Assembly: GCA_015258095.1 (NCBI GenBank)
Contig: JABZIV010000007.1
Span: forward strand, 1-64,000
Length of the DNA: 64,000 nt
Reading direction: 5' to 3'
DNA from: Lachnospiraceae bacterium
GTDB taxonomy: Bacteria; Bacillota; Clostridia; Lachnospirales; Lachnospiraceae
Positions within the stretch are counted from its first letter, which is position 1; every line of letters starts with the position of its first letter. A program made the position numbers and the translations under genes. The notes beneath the pieces were generated by a model. The model was not told where the DNA came from and ran no database searches. It worked only from the letters and a program-made list of their open reading frames with translations. Below, piece after piece: positions 36,652 to 46,587 of the stretch.

Positions 36652-37482
36652 ATGAAAAAAAGAAATTATCTGCTACTTGCCATGATGGCGCTTGGACTTA
36701 GCTTAACAGCTTGTAGTAATGGAGACAAAGTGGAGTCTAAAGTGGAGTCCAAAGCGGAACAGGTGGAGAGCAAAACGGAGTCCAAAGCGGAACAGGTGGA
36801 AAATAAAGCGGAGAGTGTAGAGAAGAAAGTCTCGGAAGAGGCGAAAGCAAAGGTACAGGAGATCAAGGGTGATGCTATCAAGCAGATTGTAGAAGATAAG
36901 AAAGAGAAAGAAAATTACCTGATTATCGATGTACGCAGTGCGGAAGAGTATGCCAAAGGACACATCAACTTTGCCATCAATATGCCGCTGGAAAGTTTTA
37001 AAGAGCATTTGGCGGAGATAGAAGACTGGAAAGATAAGAATATTATTGTATATTGTAATTCCGGAAGAAGGTCGGGAGAGGCTGCGGATATTTTGATAGA
37101 TAACGGATTCAAGAAGGTATTTAACGGAGAGGGTGTAAAAAATTTTCAATATGATTTAAAGACCTTTGGAAATATTCGCGGGAAAGAATTGATGGAGAAG
37201 GCGAGAGATGCGCTTGTAGTGGATGCCAGAGAGGCAAAGGATTTTGAAAAAGAGCATTTTAAAACGGCTGTGAATGTCAATGCGGATGATCCTGCGACCA
37301 TTGATGCCATCCTTCCGGATAATAAGGATACTTTGATTATCACCCACTGTTATTCCGGAAATCGTTCTGCAAAGGTTGCAGAGTATATTGCCGGGAAGGG
37401 TTACAGCAATGTTTGGAATTGCTTAGACGGCACAAAGGAATATGATTATGATTTTTCGCAGGGAGACAAGGAATCCAAGTAG
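36652..37482 (+). CDS. Lipoprotein with two rhodanese domains
   Basis: A 276-residue exported lipoprotein. The lipobox LTAC ends at Cys21, the residue expected to carry the lipid. Residues 26-70 are a Lys/Glu/Val/Ser repeat, probably a helical stalk. Two rhodanese domains follow, each with a catalytic cysteine loop: CNSGRRS at Cys135 and CYSGNRS at Cys233. Both loops keep Cys and Arg, so both may carry persulfide. Extracytoplasmic rhodaneses may take part in sulfur relay or thiol redox chemistry; the partner is unknown. It is flanked by the infC terminator and addB. Confidence 0.88.
   Translation: MKKRNYLLLAMMALGLSLTACSNGDKVESKVESKAEQVESKTESKAEQVENKAESVEKKVSEEAKAKVQEIKGDAIKQIVEDKKEKENYLIIDVRSAEEYAKGHINFAINMPLESFKEHLAEIEDWKDKNIIVYCNSGRRSGEAADILIDNGFKKVFNGEGVKNFQYDLKTFGNIRGKELMEKARDALVVDAREAKDFEKEHFKTAVNVNADDPATIDAILPDNKDTLIITHCYSGNRSAKVAEYIAGKGYSNVWNCLDGTKEYDYDFSQGDKESK
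36739..36804 (+). repeat. Two tandem 33-bp repeats in the lipoprotein stalk
   Basis: Units 36739-36771 and 36772-36804 encode K-(V/T)-E-S-K-A-E-Q-V-E-(S/N) twice. They keep frame and look like a recent duplication that lengthens the stalk. Confidence 0.85.
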
Positions 37483-37513
37483 AGCCTTTAACACATGGGG
37501 ATAAGGAGGGATG

Positions 37514-40500
37514 ATGGCAAGCTTACAATTTGTTTTCGGGGCAAGCGGATCCGGTAAAACGGAATACTGCATAAGAAGAGCCCTACTGGAAGCGGAGAAA
37601 GATCTTTCCCGGAATGTCTACTATCTGGTTCCGGAGCAGGACACGCTTGCCATGCAGAAACGAATTGTACTCCACAAGGAAAATAAAGGGAAGGGCATCT
37701 TAAACCTGGATGTCCTAAGCTTTCAGCGCCTTTTTTATTCGAGTTTTACGCATTTGAACCGGACCGTGCCGAAGACTCTGGACGAGATGGGAAAGCTTAT
37801 GGTCTTATCGCTGGTTTCGGAGCAGCTGAAGAAAAGAAGAGGCAGAAAAGAAAGAGAAGAGGGGGAGTCTTGGGAGAGTTTTTCTTCCACAGCGACGCTC
37901 AGTTATTTTCAGGGAGAAGTGGAGCAGCTTGGCTTTCTGGAAGAATGCAAGTCCTTGATTTCAGAATGTATGCAATATGGGATTCGTGCCGAGAAACTGT
38001 ATTCTTTCGCGCAAAAGCTGAAAAAGAACGTGAGTAAGAGAAAGATAGAGGATATTGCTTTACTCTACCACAGCTTTCTTTCCTGGATGACGGAGCAGGA
38101 AAAATATACCGAGGAAAGTATAGCAGCTCTTGCCTTGGAGAACATAGAGAAGGATCCGCATTTTCAAGGAGCTTATTTTATTCTGGACGGATTTACAGGC
38201 TTTACCGTTTCCGAGTTGCATTGTTTGGAGTTTCTTCTTGCGGGGGAGAACCAGCTGCTTCTCTCTTTGGAAGTTCGAAGTCACGAAGAGGGGAATCTCT
38301 ATGATAAGGGAGACCGTTCCTCTCTTTTTTATCTTACGAAAAATGCGGTGGAAGAAGTGGAAAGTCTTGCTTTGGAGAAGAAAGCGGAGATCCTTCCTTC
38401 TATAAATTTAAATTGTTTTGACAGTGTGAGTGGAGAAAAGCGGAAAAAAGGAGTGGTTTATCCTCGTTTTGAAAAGATTCCCGCGTTGCAGAAAGTTTTG
38501 GACAGCTATGCCTTTTCGTCGGAAGGGAAAGAGCAGGAGGGGAGTCTCATTCCTCCTCTCGGTATTACGGTGAAGGAGTGCCCGGATATTCTTCGAGAAG
38601 TGCAGGAGGCGGGAAATTTCATTCATCACCTTGTAAAAGACTGCGGCTACCGCTACAGAGACATTGCTGTCATTATTCCCGATATTGCGTCGTACCGAGA
38701 TGTTCTTTTTTCGAAATGGAAGGATCTTAGCATTCCTTTTTTTCTGGAAGAGGATATCACGCTATTCGATTCTCCTTATGTGAAGGTGATTCGTGCTGCA
38801 TTTCTTGTCTTAGAGAGAGGTTTCCTTTTTGATACGGTTTTTCGCTATTTGCGTGCGTTTCCTTATCGTACGGCAGAGGAAGAGGAAATCGTGGACTGTT
38901 GGGAAAATATTGCCCGAGCGAAAGGATGGAAGGGAAAGACGGCTTTTTCATCCTTCCTTTCGGAAGGGCAGGAGGACAGAAGAGCGTATCGGGATTTGGC
39001 GTCCCTTTTACAGTTTTATGAGAGAAATACGTCCGGAAGAGGGAGCAAAGAAGCTGTGCTGCTGCGAGAGAGAGTGGAAAGTTTAGTACAGCTCATTACG
39101 GATTGTGCATTGGAAGAACGCATCCTTTCGTCCCTTTCTTTTTTAAAAGAGGAAGGAATGGAAAATAGAGAGGAGAGTTATCAAAGGAGCATAGAAGAAG
39201 TACAGGAAATTACGGAGCGGATTACGGAAAGTCTGGGAGATATTCCTCTTTCCGGGAAAAGTTTCGGGAAAATTTTTGAACTTGCTTTTTCTCTCGAAAA
39301 ACTGAGACAGATTCCGGCTACTTTGGACCAAGTCCTGGTTGGCGACCTGACCCGTTCTCGTTTTCACAATCCGAAAGCCTTTCTGTTTTTGGGTTGCGGG
39401 TCGGAGTTTCTTCCGAAGAAGTTCGGAAAGACCATTATCTTTACGGAAAAAGAAAGAGAGTTAATGCGAGAAGAGGGATATCGCCTGTCTCCCCTTTCCT
39501 GGGAAGAGTCTTACATTGAAAAATATTATGTGTATAGAGCATTTCTTACACCGAAGGAAGAACTCTATCTCTCTTACCCCCGAACCTTACGGAACGGCAA
39601 GGGAGAGAGGGCGTCTTCTTATCTTCGCGATTTTTGCGCGCTTTTCCCGGGACTGAAAATTCGTATTGCGGAAAATGAAAAGATGCCGGTATACAATGCC
39701 TTGCGCGGGAAAGAAGAACTGGTACTTAGCCTTCCCTCCCTCTGTCGTACAGACCATATTTTCGTGGAGAAAGAGGAACTTTTCCATCATTTTAAACTGG
39801 ACAGCTTCCGCCTTCTGCATTACTTATGGAATAAGGAAGCCTATCATGAGGAGACGGAAAGGCTGCTGTCGGGCATCTTCTTTGCAAATCGAACTGTTGA
39901 TTTGAAAAAAGAGACGGCTCTACAGCTTTACGGAGAGCTCATTCAGGGTTCCGTTACGAGGATGGAACGCTTTCATTCCTGTCCTTATGCCCATTTTCTG
40001 CAATATGGTTTAGCCTTAAAAGAAAGAAAAACGAGTGAAGTTCGGGCATTTGATATTGGAAATCTGTATCATAAGATGGTGGAGCTTTTCTTTAAGCGCT
40101 TTTTGAAGAAAAAAGGAGAGGAAAAGGTTTGGGAAGCGGCGTTTCAAGAGGCGCTTTCTGAAAATGTGAATCAGGCAGTGGAAGAGACGCTGGCGGATCC
40201 CGCTTTTCAACGTTTTCTCACAGGGGGGAGAAATCAGTATTTACTGCGGAAACTTCGTTTTAATGGGAGAAGGATACTCTGGGCTCTTGGAAAACAGATT
40301 TTAGGAGGCGATTTGCGACCGGATGCGGTGGAGGAAGCCTTTCAGTTTGAAGAAGAAGGAATTTTTCTGAGGGGAAGGATCGATCGTGTTGATCGCTACT
40401 TGGATCAGTCGGAAAATACGGTTTATTTGAAAGTTGTTGATTATAAAAGCGGAAAGAAGGACTTCTCGCTTCCTGCTGTCTATCAGGGGCTCGACCTGCA

Positions 40501-41056
40501 ACTCCCTCTCTATATGGAGTATGTTTTGGAGAGGGAACGGAAGAAGAATCCTTCCTCTCGAATCGTTCCTTCCGCGCTCTTTTATTTTACCATGGAGAAT
40601 CCCGTTCTTTCGTATAAGGAGGGAGAAGATTATGAGAAGGCGCGCTTAAAGGCCTTGAAACCGAAAGGACTGGTCAATCTTTCCGAGGAGGGGCTTTCCC
40701 ATCTGGAGAAGGATGGGGCAGAAGAAAGTCTCTTGCTTCCTATCCAAAAGAAGGAAGGAAACACCGAGGAGAAGGGAAGTCTTGTGTCGGAGGAGCGCTT
40801 ACTTGCCCTGCTTCATTTTGCAAAAGAGCGGATGCTGGAAGGAGCCATGCGGATTCGTGACGGAGAGAAAGCCATCACACCCATTCGAAAGGATGCGGAG
40901 AATACCGCCTGCACGTACTGTCCCTATCACAGCATTTGCGGTTTTGACCAAGACTTACCGGCCTTTCGCTTCCGTGAACTGGATAAGAGGGAGGAAGAAG
41001 AACTCTGGGAGGAGATTGTAAAAAGAGCGGATGAGAAGAAGGGAGAGAGGAAATGA
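37514..41056 (+). CDS. addB: AddB helicase-nuclease subunit
   Basis: A 1180-residue subunit of the AddAB double-strand-break resection enzyme. ATG 37514 follows AAGGAGGG; ATG 37511 is too close to it. Walker A GASGSGKTEYC is at residues 9-19. The C-terminal nuclease has VVDYKSGKK near residue 974 and GLDLQLPLYM. The Fe-S site is formed by CTYCPYHSIC near 1133 and a distant cysteine near 821 (HSCPYAHFLQ), all four being present. addA overlaps the stop by four bases (ATGA). Confidence 0.93.
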   Translation: MASLQFVFGASGSGKTEYCIRRALLEAEKDLSRNVYYLVPEQDTLAMQKRIVLHKENKGKGILNLDVLSFQRLFYSSFTHLNRTVPKTLDEMGKLMVLSLVSEQLKKRRGRKEREEGESWESFSSTATLSYFQGEVEQLGFLEECKSLISECMQYGIRAEKLYSFAQKLKKNVSKRKIEDIALLYHSFLSWMTEQEKYTEESIAALALENIEKDPHFQGAYFILDGFTGFTVSELHCLEFLLAGENQLLLSLEVRSHEEGNLYDKGDRSSLFYLTKNAVEEVESLALEKKAEILPSINLNCFDSVSGEKRKKGVVYPRFEKIPALQKVLDSYAFSSEGKEQEGSLIPPLGITVKECPDILREVQEAGNFIHHLVKDCGYRYRDIAVIIPDIASYRDVLFSKWKDLSIPFFLEEDITLFDSPYVKVIRAAFLVLERGFLFDTVFRYLRAFPYRTAEEEEIVDCWENIARAKGWKGKTAFSSFLSEGQEDRRAYRDLASLLQFYERNTSGRGSKEAVLLRERVESLVQLITDCALEERILSSLSFLKEEGMENREESYQRSIEEVQEITERITESLGDIPLSGKSFGKIFELAFSLEKLRQIPATLDQVLVGDLTRSRFHNPKAFLFLGCGSEFLPKKFGKTIIFTEKERELMREEGYRLSPLSWEESYIEKYYVYRAFLTPKEELYLSYPRTLRNGKGERASSYLRDFCALFPGLKIRIAENEKMPVYNALRGKEELVLSLPSLCRTDHIFVEKEELFHHFKLDSFRLLHYLWNKEAYHEETERLLSGIFFANRTVDLKKETALQLYGELIQGSVTRMERFHSCPYAHFLQYGLALKERKTSEVRAFDIGNLYHKMVELFFKRFLKKKGEEKVWEAAFQEALSENVNQAVEETLADPAFQRFLTGGRNQYLLRKLRFNGRRILWALGKQILGGDLRPDAVEEAFQFEEEGIFLRGRIDRVDRYLDQSENTVYLKVVDYKSGKKDFSLPAVYQGLDLQLPLYMEYVLERERKKNPSSRIVPSALFYFTMENPVLSYKEGEDYEKARLKALKPKGLVNLSEEGLSHLEKDGAEESLLLPIQKKEGNTEEKGSLVSEERLLALLHFAKERMLEGAMRIRDGEKAITPIRKDAENTACTYCPYHSICGFDQDLPAFRFRELDKREEEELWEEIVKRADEKKGERK

Positions 41057-44000
41057 CGAGATGGACGGAAGAGCAGCAAAGGGTAATCTCTCATAGAGAA
41101 GGAAATCTCCTGGTCTCCGCAGCGGCAGGATCCGGTAAAACTGCCGTTTTGGTAGAACACGTTATCGACCGAATCCTGGATCGTAATGCCCCAATCCGTC
41201 TTTCTTCTTTGGTGTTGATGACTTTTACGGAAGCGGCAGCAAGGGAAATGAAAGAAAGGATTCATCAGCGCCTACTGGAGGCCTATCAGGAGAGCGGAGA
41301 TGCACGGATAGAAAAAGAACTCCTGTCCCTTCCCAATGCCAATATCAGTACGATTGACGCGTTTTGTAAGAGGCTGATACAAGAGAATTATACGGAACTC
41401 GGTATAGAGCCGAATTTTAGAATTGCCGAAAAAAATGAACTGCAACTTCTGGAAGAGGAGATTCTGGAGGAGATTCTGGAAGAAGAGTACAGTAAGGGGA
41501 CGGAGCGTTTCCTGGCTTTTGTCGACCGTTACAGCGGCGGGAAAGAAGACCGGGGCGTGCAGGAACTCCTTCTTCGGATTTATCATCTTTCCATGTCCAA
41601 CCCGTTTCCGGAGAGCTATCTTCAAAGTCTTTCTAAAGAAAAGGAAGAGGCTTGGAAACTGTACCTTCTTACGTATTTTTCAAAACGCTTGGAGGATGTC
41701 CTCTCTATTATAAGAACGATACTTTCCCTTTGTGATGAGGAAGACGGCCCGTCAGCGTATCGGGAGAGAATAGAGGAAGACTACGAGAATTTTCTTAGCT
41801 TAAAAAAAGAACTGGAAAACGGAGAGCGGGAGGAAGCTTTGCGGGGGTTCTTGCAAACTGTGCAGAAAGTGAATTTTGGAAGACTGAAGTCGTCGAAAGC
41901 GGCAGGAGCGGATGAGGCGAAGAAGAAAAGAAATCAGGTAAAGGCCATTCTCACGGATTGGAAGAAGTCTTTCCTTTTTCTGCCGAAAGAGCTGGAGGAA
42001 AAGGTCGAACGGGAGGGAAGCGAAAGTATAGAAGAAGCCATTCGTCTTACCCTTCTTTTTATGGAACGTTTTCATGAAGAAAAACGGGAACGAAATATAC
42101 TGGATTTTCAGGATTTGGAGCATTTTGCGCTGCGTCTTCTTTATCAAGAGAAGGAAGGACAGCTTTGCTTTACCGCCCTTGCGGATGAACTGGCTAAGGA
42201 GTATGCGGAAATTTTGGTAGATGAGTATCAGGATTCCAATCTGGTACAGGAGTACCTGGTTAATGCCCTTTCTGCAGAGCGTTTTGGAAGAGCGGACGTC
42301 TTTCAGGTAGGGGATGTAAAGCAGAGTATTTATCGTTTTCGATTGGCGAGACCGGAGTTATTTTTACAAAAGTATAATGATGCTGCCTATCCGAAGATCT
42401 TTTTACAGAAAAACTTTCGTTCATTAAAGGGAGTGATTACTATAGTAAATTACTGCTTTCATCGCCTCATGAAAAGAGAACTTGGGGGAATTCTCTATGA
42501 TAAAGAGAACAGTCTCTTTCAGGGAAGAACGGGAGAGGAGGAAAAGGAGAGCAAGGCGGAACTCCTGCTTGTGGAAGCGGAAGACCGGGAGGAGGCGCTT
42601 CGTTTGGAATGCAGTATGATTGCGAAGCGTGTGAAAGAGCTGAAGGAAAGCGGAATAGAGTACAAAGACATGGTGGTTCTGCTACGTTCCCCAAAGAAGC
42701 AGGCAAAGGAGATGGTAGAACTGTTTACGAGCGAGGGGATTCCGAGTTATGCCGTGAGCAGTGCCGGGTATTATCAACAGGTGGAAATAGAAACGGTGCT
42801 TGCGTTTCTATCCTTAATTGACAATCCTCTCCAGGATATCCCTCTTGCCGCCGTGCTTCGTTCCGCCATGTTCGGTTTTACGGATGAAGAGCTTGCTCTG
42901 CTGTCCATTTCTTACGGAAGTCTTGTTTTGGCATTGTCTTCAGCCGGGAGTACAGTCCAAAACGAAGAGGATATCGCTAAAGCAGAAGAGAGAAGTATAG
43001 AAGGAGCGCATAAAATCAGCGCAGACTTGCAAAAGAAATGGCAGTCTTTTGTGGAGAAGCTTACGCGATACAGGAAGTTATCCAGGAATTTACGGGTGCA
43101 TGAGCTCTTGTATTTGATTTATGAAGAGACGGCATACTACCTTTATGTACAGACGCTTCCGGGAGGAGAAAAGAGAAAGGCCAACTTAGACCAATTGATA
43201 GAGGATGCCTTGCAGTTTGAAAAAGGCAGTTTCTCGGGACTCTTCTATTTTATTCGTTATATCGAAAAGACGAAGCAGAAGGAATATGACGAAGGAGAAG
43301 CCAGCATCTATAGTGAAGAAGATAATCTTCTCCGGATTATGTCGATTCATCAGTCCAAGGGATTGCAATTCAAGGTGGTTTTCCTCTCCTCCTTGCAGAG
43401 ACAATTTAATAAAAAGGATATGAGAAATGCCGTTCTTCTGGATGAAAAGCTCGGTATCGCTTCGGATTATCTGGATCTGGAAAACCGTATCCGGTATCCG
43501 TCTTTGCAACTCGCTGCGATGAAGGAGAAACTCGAGGAAGAGAGCTTGGGGGAAGAACTGCGTCTTTTGTATGTTGCCATGACACGAGCGGAGGAGAAAT
43601 TGATTCTGACGGCGTCCGGTAAGAATGCAGATTCTTATCAGGAGAAATATGCCGATTTAGAGGAATTGAGTTTGGAGGATATCCGTAAAGCCTCCTCGTA
43701 TCTGGATTGGATTCTCATGGCTTGCGGAAAAGTTCTGTATTCTTCTGCAGAGAACTCGATTCTGTCTTTCCACGTCTATTCGAAAGAGGATTTAGAGGAA
43801 AGGAAAGAAGAAGAGAGGCGGGAGGGACTTTCTCTGGAAAAAGAGCTTTATTCTTTTTTAGAGAGAAGGGGAGAGCCAAGCATAGAGGAAGAAGAGTGGG
43901 ATAAAGATTTTTCTTTTTCTTATCCGTATGAAGAAAGCACGCATCTGTATCCGAAGTATACGGTCTCTGCCGTGAAAAGGCAGGAAGAGGAGAAGAGAAA

Positions 44001-44568
44001 GACAGAGGAAGAATCTGTTTCTCGTTTTATTTCCGTAGAAAACGAAGAAGAGAATTCCTTAAAAGGAAGAAAAGAGAAAGGAATCGGTGCCCGCATCGGA
44101 GACAGCTTTCACCATGCACTCGCTCTTTTTGACTACAATAAGGGCTTGGAACAACTTCCTGCTATTTTAGGGGAGGAAGAACAGAATCTTTTAAACAAAG
44201 AACAGTTTCAGACTTTTCTTTCCTCGAGCCTTGGAGAATGTTTTAAAAAAGCCTTTCAGGAAAAACGTTTGTTCCGGGAAATGCACTTCATGCGTGCGCT
44301 CCCTTTCCGCGCCCTCTTTCCGGATAGAAAAGAAGAGGATGAGGTCTTATTGCAAGGAATCGTAGATGCTTTTATTGTGGAGGATGACGGAATTATTCTT
44401 GTGGACTATAAGACGGATCGTGTTAAGAGTGAAGAAGAACTGAGAGAAAGGTATCGGAAGCAGATTATGCTTTACAGCGATGCCTTGGAAGCCATTCTCG
44501 GAAAAAGGGTAAAGAGAAGAGTCCTCTATTCCTTTTATCTCGGAGAGGAAGTGGAGATATTGCCCTAG
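41053..44568 (+). CDS. addA: AddA helicase-nuclease subunit
   Basis: A 1171-residue UvrD-type 3'-to-5' helicase fused to a RecB-like nuclease. Motif I SAAAGSGKTAVLVEH near residue 20, motif II LVDEYQDSN near 390, DVKQSIYRFRLARPELF and LLYVAMTRAEEKLILT are standard. The nuclease domain at the C-terminus shows GDSFHHAL and IILVDYKTDRV near 1116 with the catalytic Asp and Lys. With AddB it processes broken DNA for RecA. rnpB follows on the same strand with its own promoter. Confidence 0.95.
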   Translation: MTRWTEEQQRVISHREGNLLVSAAAGSGKTAVLVEHVIDRILDRNAPIRLSSLVLMTFTEAAAREMKERIHQRLLEAYQESGDARIEKELLSLPNANISTIDAFCKRLIQENYTELGIEPNFRIAEKNELQLLEEEILEEILEEEYSKGTERFLAFVDRYSGGKEDRGVQELLLRIYHLSMSNPFPESYLQSLSKEKEEAWKLYLLTYFSKRLEDVLSIIRTILSLCDEEDGPSAYRERIEEDYENFLSLKKELENGEREEALRGFLQTVQKVNFGRLKSSKAAGADEAKKKRNQVKAILTDWKKSFLFLPKELEEKVEREGSESIEEAIRLTLLFMERFHEEKRERNILDFQDLEHFALRLLYQEKEGQLCFTALADELAKEYAEILVDEYQDSNLVQEYLVNALSAERFGRADVFQVGDVKQSIYRFRLARPELFLQKYNDAAYPKIFLQKNFRSLKGVITIVNYCFHRLMKRELGGILYDKENSLFQGRTGEEEKESKAELLLVEAEDREEALRLECSMIAKRVKELKESGIEYKDMVVLLRSPKKQAKEMVELFTSEGIPSYAVSSAGYYQQVEIETVLAFLSLIDNPLQDIPLAAVLRSAMFGFTDEELALLSISYGSLVLALSSAGSTVQNEEDIAKAEERSIEGAHKISADLQKKWQSFVEKLTRYRKLSRNLRVHELLYLIYEETAYYLYVQTLPGGEKRKANLDQLIEDALQFEKGSFSGLFYFIRYIEKTKQKEYDEGEASIYSEEDNLLRIMSIHQSKGLQFKVVFLSSLQRQFNKKDMRNAVLLDEKLGIASDYLDLENRIRYPSLQLAAMKEKLEEESLGEELRLLYVAMTRAEEKLILTASGKNADSYQEKYADLEELSLEDIRKASSYLDWILMACGKVLYSSAENSILSFHVYSKEDLEERKEEERREGLSLEKELYSFLERRGEPSIEEEEWDKDFSFSYPYEESTHLYPKYTVSAVKRQEEEKRKTEEESVSRFISVENEEENSLKGRKEKGIGARIGDSFHHALALFDYNKGLEQLPAILGEEEQNLLNKEQFQTFLSSSLGECFKKAFQEKRLFREMHFMRALPFRALFPDRKEEDEVLLQGIVDAFIVEDDGIILVDYKTDRVKSEEELRERYRKQIMLYSDALEAILGKRVKRRVLYSFYLGEEVEILP

Positions 44569-44592
44569 GAAGAATATGCCCGGAATTCCGGA

Positions 44593-44621
44593 TTGACGGG
44601 GTGGAGTTCCTAGAGTAGACT
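44593..44621 (+). promoter_or_regulatory. Promoter of rnpB
   Basis: TTGACG (44593-44598), 17-base spacer, TAGACT (44616-44621). Initiation about seven bases downstream would fall at the 5' end of helix P1 of the RNA. Confidence 0.8.
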
Positions 44622-44627
44622 AGAGCC

Positions 44628-44960
44628 TTAAAGTATTGTGAATGGTCGCTGCCGGGAAACCGGGAGAGGAAAGTCCGGGCTTCAAAGAGCAGGATGCCTG
44701 ATAACGTCAGGTTGAGGTGACTCACAGGAAAGTGCAACAGAAAAGAACCGCCGTTTATACGGTAAGGGTGAAAAGGCGATGTAAGAGATCACCGGTTCTC
44801 CGGTAACGGAGGATGCTATGTAAACCCCATCCGAAGCAAGGTCAACAGAGAGCATAAGGCTGCTCGTCTGCTCTCGGGTAGACCGCTTGAGGCTTATGGC
44901 GACATAAGTCCTAGATAGATGACCATTTTCGACATAACCCGGCTTATAGCAATACTTTAG
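44628..44960 (+). ncRNA. rnpB: RNase P RNA
   Basis: The catalytic RNA that trims 5' leaders of tRNAs. Conserved blocks in order: GAGGAAAGTCCGGGCTTC, ACAGAAAAGAACCGCC, AAGGGTGAAAAGG, GTAAGAGATCACCGG, GGGTAGACCGCTTGAGG, AGATAGATGACC and ACATAACCCGGCTTA. The ends pair as helix P1: AAAGTATTG (44630-44638) with CAATACTTT (44950-44958), which sets the limits. The layout fits the ancestral type A fold. The discriminator ends of both tRNAs in this window lack encoded CCA. Confidence 0.95.
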
Positions 44961-44990
44961 GGGCTGTGCATTTTGCACAGCCCCTTTTTT
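44960..44990 (+). terminator. Terminator of rnpB
   Basis: GGGGCTGTGCA pairs with TGCACAGCCCC around TTT, followed by six T. The opposite strand has no T-run after the hairpin, so it acts only on the rnpB side. Confidence 0.9.
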
Positions 44991-45014
44991 ATCCGATTGG
45001 GAAGAAGGAAGAAT

Positions 45015-45500
45015 TTACTCTTCCACTTCCACTTTCTGCATAATTACTTTCTCTACCGGTGCGTCCTGAAATCCGGTTTCTACTGCCGCAATTTCGTCCA
45101 CAGTATCCATTCCTTCAATGACTTTTCCGAAAGCGGCATATTCACCGTCGAGGTGCGGCGCATCTTCGTGCATGATGAAGAATTGAGAACCTGCAGAGTT
45201 CGGATCAAAGGCTCTTGCCATGGAAATTACTCCGCGTTCATGTTTCAAGGGGTTCTCTACCCCGTTGGAACGAAATTCTCCTTTGATACTGTAGCCGGGA
45301 CCGCCGGTTCCGTTTCCATCCGGATCACCGCCCTGAATCATAAAACCCGGGATAATGCGATGAAAGCTCAGTCCGTTGTAGAAGCCTTTTTTTACCAGAT
45401 CAAGAAAATTTTCCACCGTAAGAGGAGCAATTTCGGGATATAATTCCAGTCGAATAGTCTTGCCAGTATCCATGGTTATTCGTACAATAGGATTTGTCAT
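45015..45500 (-). CDS. Cyclophilin-type peptidyl-prolyl isomerase
   Basis: A 161-residue cytosolic cyclophilin with no signal peptide. FHRIIPGFMIQGGDP carries the catalytic Arg, and GSQFFIMHEDAPHLDGEYAAFGKV is the conserved core of the active site. AAAGGAG lies upstream on the - strand. It is convergent with rnpB and has its own promoter. It may assist protein folding. Confidence 0.94.
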   Translation of the reverse strand: MTNPIVRITMDTGKTIRLELYPEIAPLTVENFLDLVKKGFYNGLSFHRIIPGFMIQGGDPDGNGTGGPGYSIKGEFRSNGVENPLKHERGVISMARAFDPNSAGSQFFIMHEDAPHLDGEYAAFGKVIEGMDTVDEIAAVETGFQDAPVEKVIMQKVEVEE

Positions 45501-45542
45501 TTTTTTCTCCTTTACATCTTTAGTGAATCAAACAGCAAAGAG

Positions 45543-45571
45543 AGTGTAACAGTTTTTAGTCTTAAGCACAA
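45543..45571 (-). promoter_or_regulatory. Promoter of the cyclophilin gene
   Basis: On the - strand TTGTGC (45566-45571), 17-base spacer, TACACT (45543-45548) preceded by TGT. It leaves a leader of about 35 bases. Confidence 0.7.
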
Positions 45572-45645
45572 GGAAACTTCGCGGGTGGATAAGGAAACAA
45601 AAGGGGAAAGAAGTATAGAAAAAGAGTAGAGAGAGAAAGGTGTTC

Positions 45646-46530
45646 ATGCTAGGTTATCGTTCCTGCATATTATGCGGGAGAGAATGTAAAATCAATCGGG
45701 AAGAGGGAAAAAGAGGTTTCTGTGCAGCAGGGACAAGGATGCATATCGGAAGAGCGGCACCGCATCTTTGGGAAGAACCCTGTATTACCGGGGAAAAAGG
45801 AAGCGGTACTATTTTTTTCTCTTCTTGCGGGCTTTCCTGTGTGTACTGTCAGAATCAGAACTTGTCCCGAAAAGAAGGGGGAAAAGAAGTTTCCATAGAG
45901 GAGCTGATTGCCTTGTTTTATGCGCTTGAAGAGAAAGGGTGCGCGAATATCAATTTTGTAACCCCCGAGCATTACAGCGTCTCCATTTTGGAAGCGATGC
46001 GAAGAGCACGGGAAAGAGGCTTTTCTCTTCCGTTTGTTTGGAACTCTTCCGGATACCAAAGGACAAAAGTGTTAAAGGAGTTTTCCGGATTGATTGATAT
46101 TTACCTGCTGGATTTTAAGTATTGGGATAGGAGTACGGCAGAGCGTTATTCCAAAGCGGGAAATTATCCGGAGGTGGCAAAAGAAGCCTTAGAAGAAGCG
46201 GTTCGACAGTGCCCGGAGCTTATTTTTAAAGAAGGGATTTTACAGAAGGGAGTAATTCTTCGACATCTTCTGCTACCGGGACAGGTCCGTCAGGGAAAAT
46301 GTATATTAAAGTACAGTTTCGGTCGATATAGAAACCGGATACTATACAGTCTTCTTTCGCAGTATACTCCCTTCGGAGACCTTCAGGACTATCCGGAGAT
46401 AAATCGGAAAGTTTATGGCAAGGAATATGAAAGATTTACGGACTATGCTCTCAATTTAGGAATAGAGAACGCTTTTTTGCAGGAAGAAGAGAGTGCGAAG
46501 GAAAGCTTTATTCCGGAGTTTAGCGTATAA
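45646..46530 (+). CDS. PflX-like radical SAM protein
   Basis: A 294-residue radical SAM protein of the COG1313 (PflX, PflA-related) type. ATG 45646 has AAAGG five bases upstream; a GTG six bases earlier is less likely. The radical SAM cysteines are Cys61, Cys65 and Cys68 (CGLSCVYCQNQN). A second set at Cys7, Cys10, Cys14 and Cys26 (CILCGREC, GFCAAG) probably binds another metal centre. INFVTPEHY and LDFKYWDRSTAERYSKAGNYPE are family-typical. The target, by analogy a glycyl radical enzyme, is not known and no such enzyme is encoded nearby. Confidence 0.85.
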   Translation: MLGYRSCILCGRECKINREEGKRGFCAAGTRMHIGRAAPHLWEEPCITGEKGSGTIFFSSCGLSCVYCQNQNLSRKEGGKEVSIEELIALFYALEEKGCANINFVTPEHYSVSILEAMRRARERGFSLPFVWNSSGYQRTKVLKEFSGLIDIYLLDFKYWDRSTAERYSKAGNYPEVAKEALEEAVRQCPELIFKEGILQKGVILRHLLLPGQVRQGKCILKYSFGRYRNRILYSLLSQYTPFGDLQDYPEINRKVYGKEYERFTDYALNLGIENAFLQEEESAKESFIPEFSV

Positions 46531-46587
46531 AGAATCGAAAGAAATGAAGAAATAGATCGATAAGAAAGAATATTGGAGAATGGAAAA

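Noticed and set aside
44973..45443. 156-codon + strand frame after rnpB
   Set aside because: It begins within the rnpB terminator and is antisense to the cyclophilin gene.
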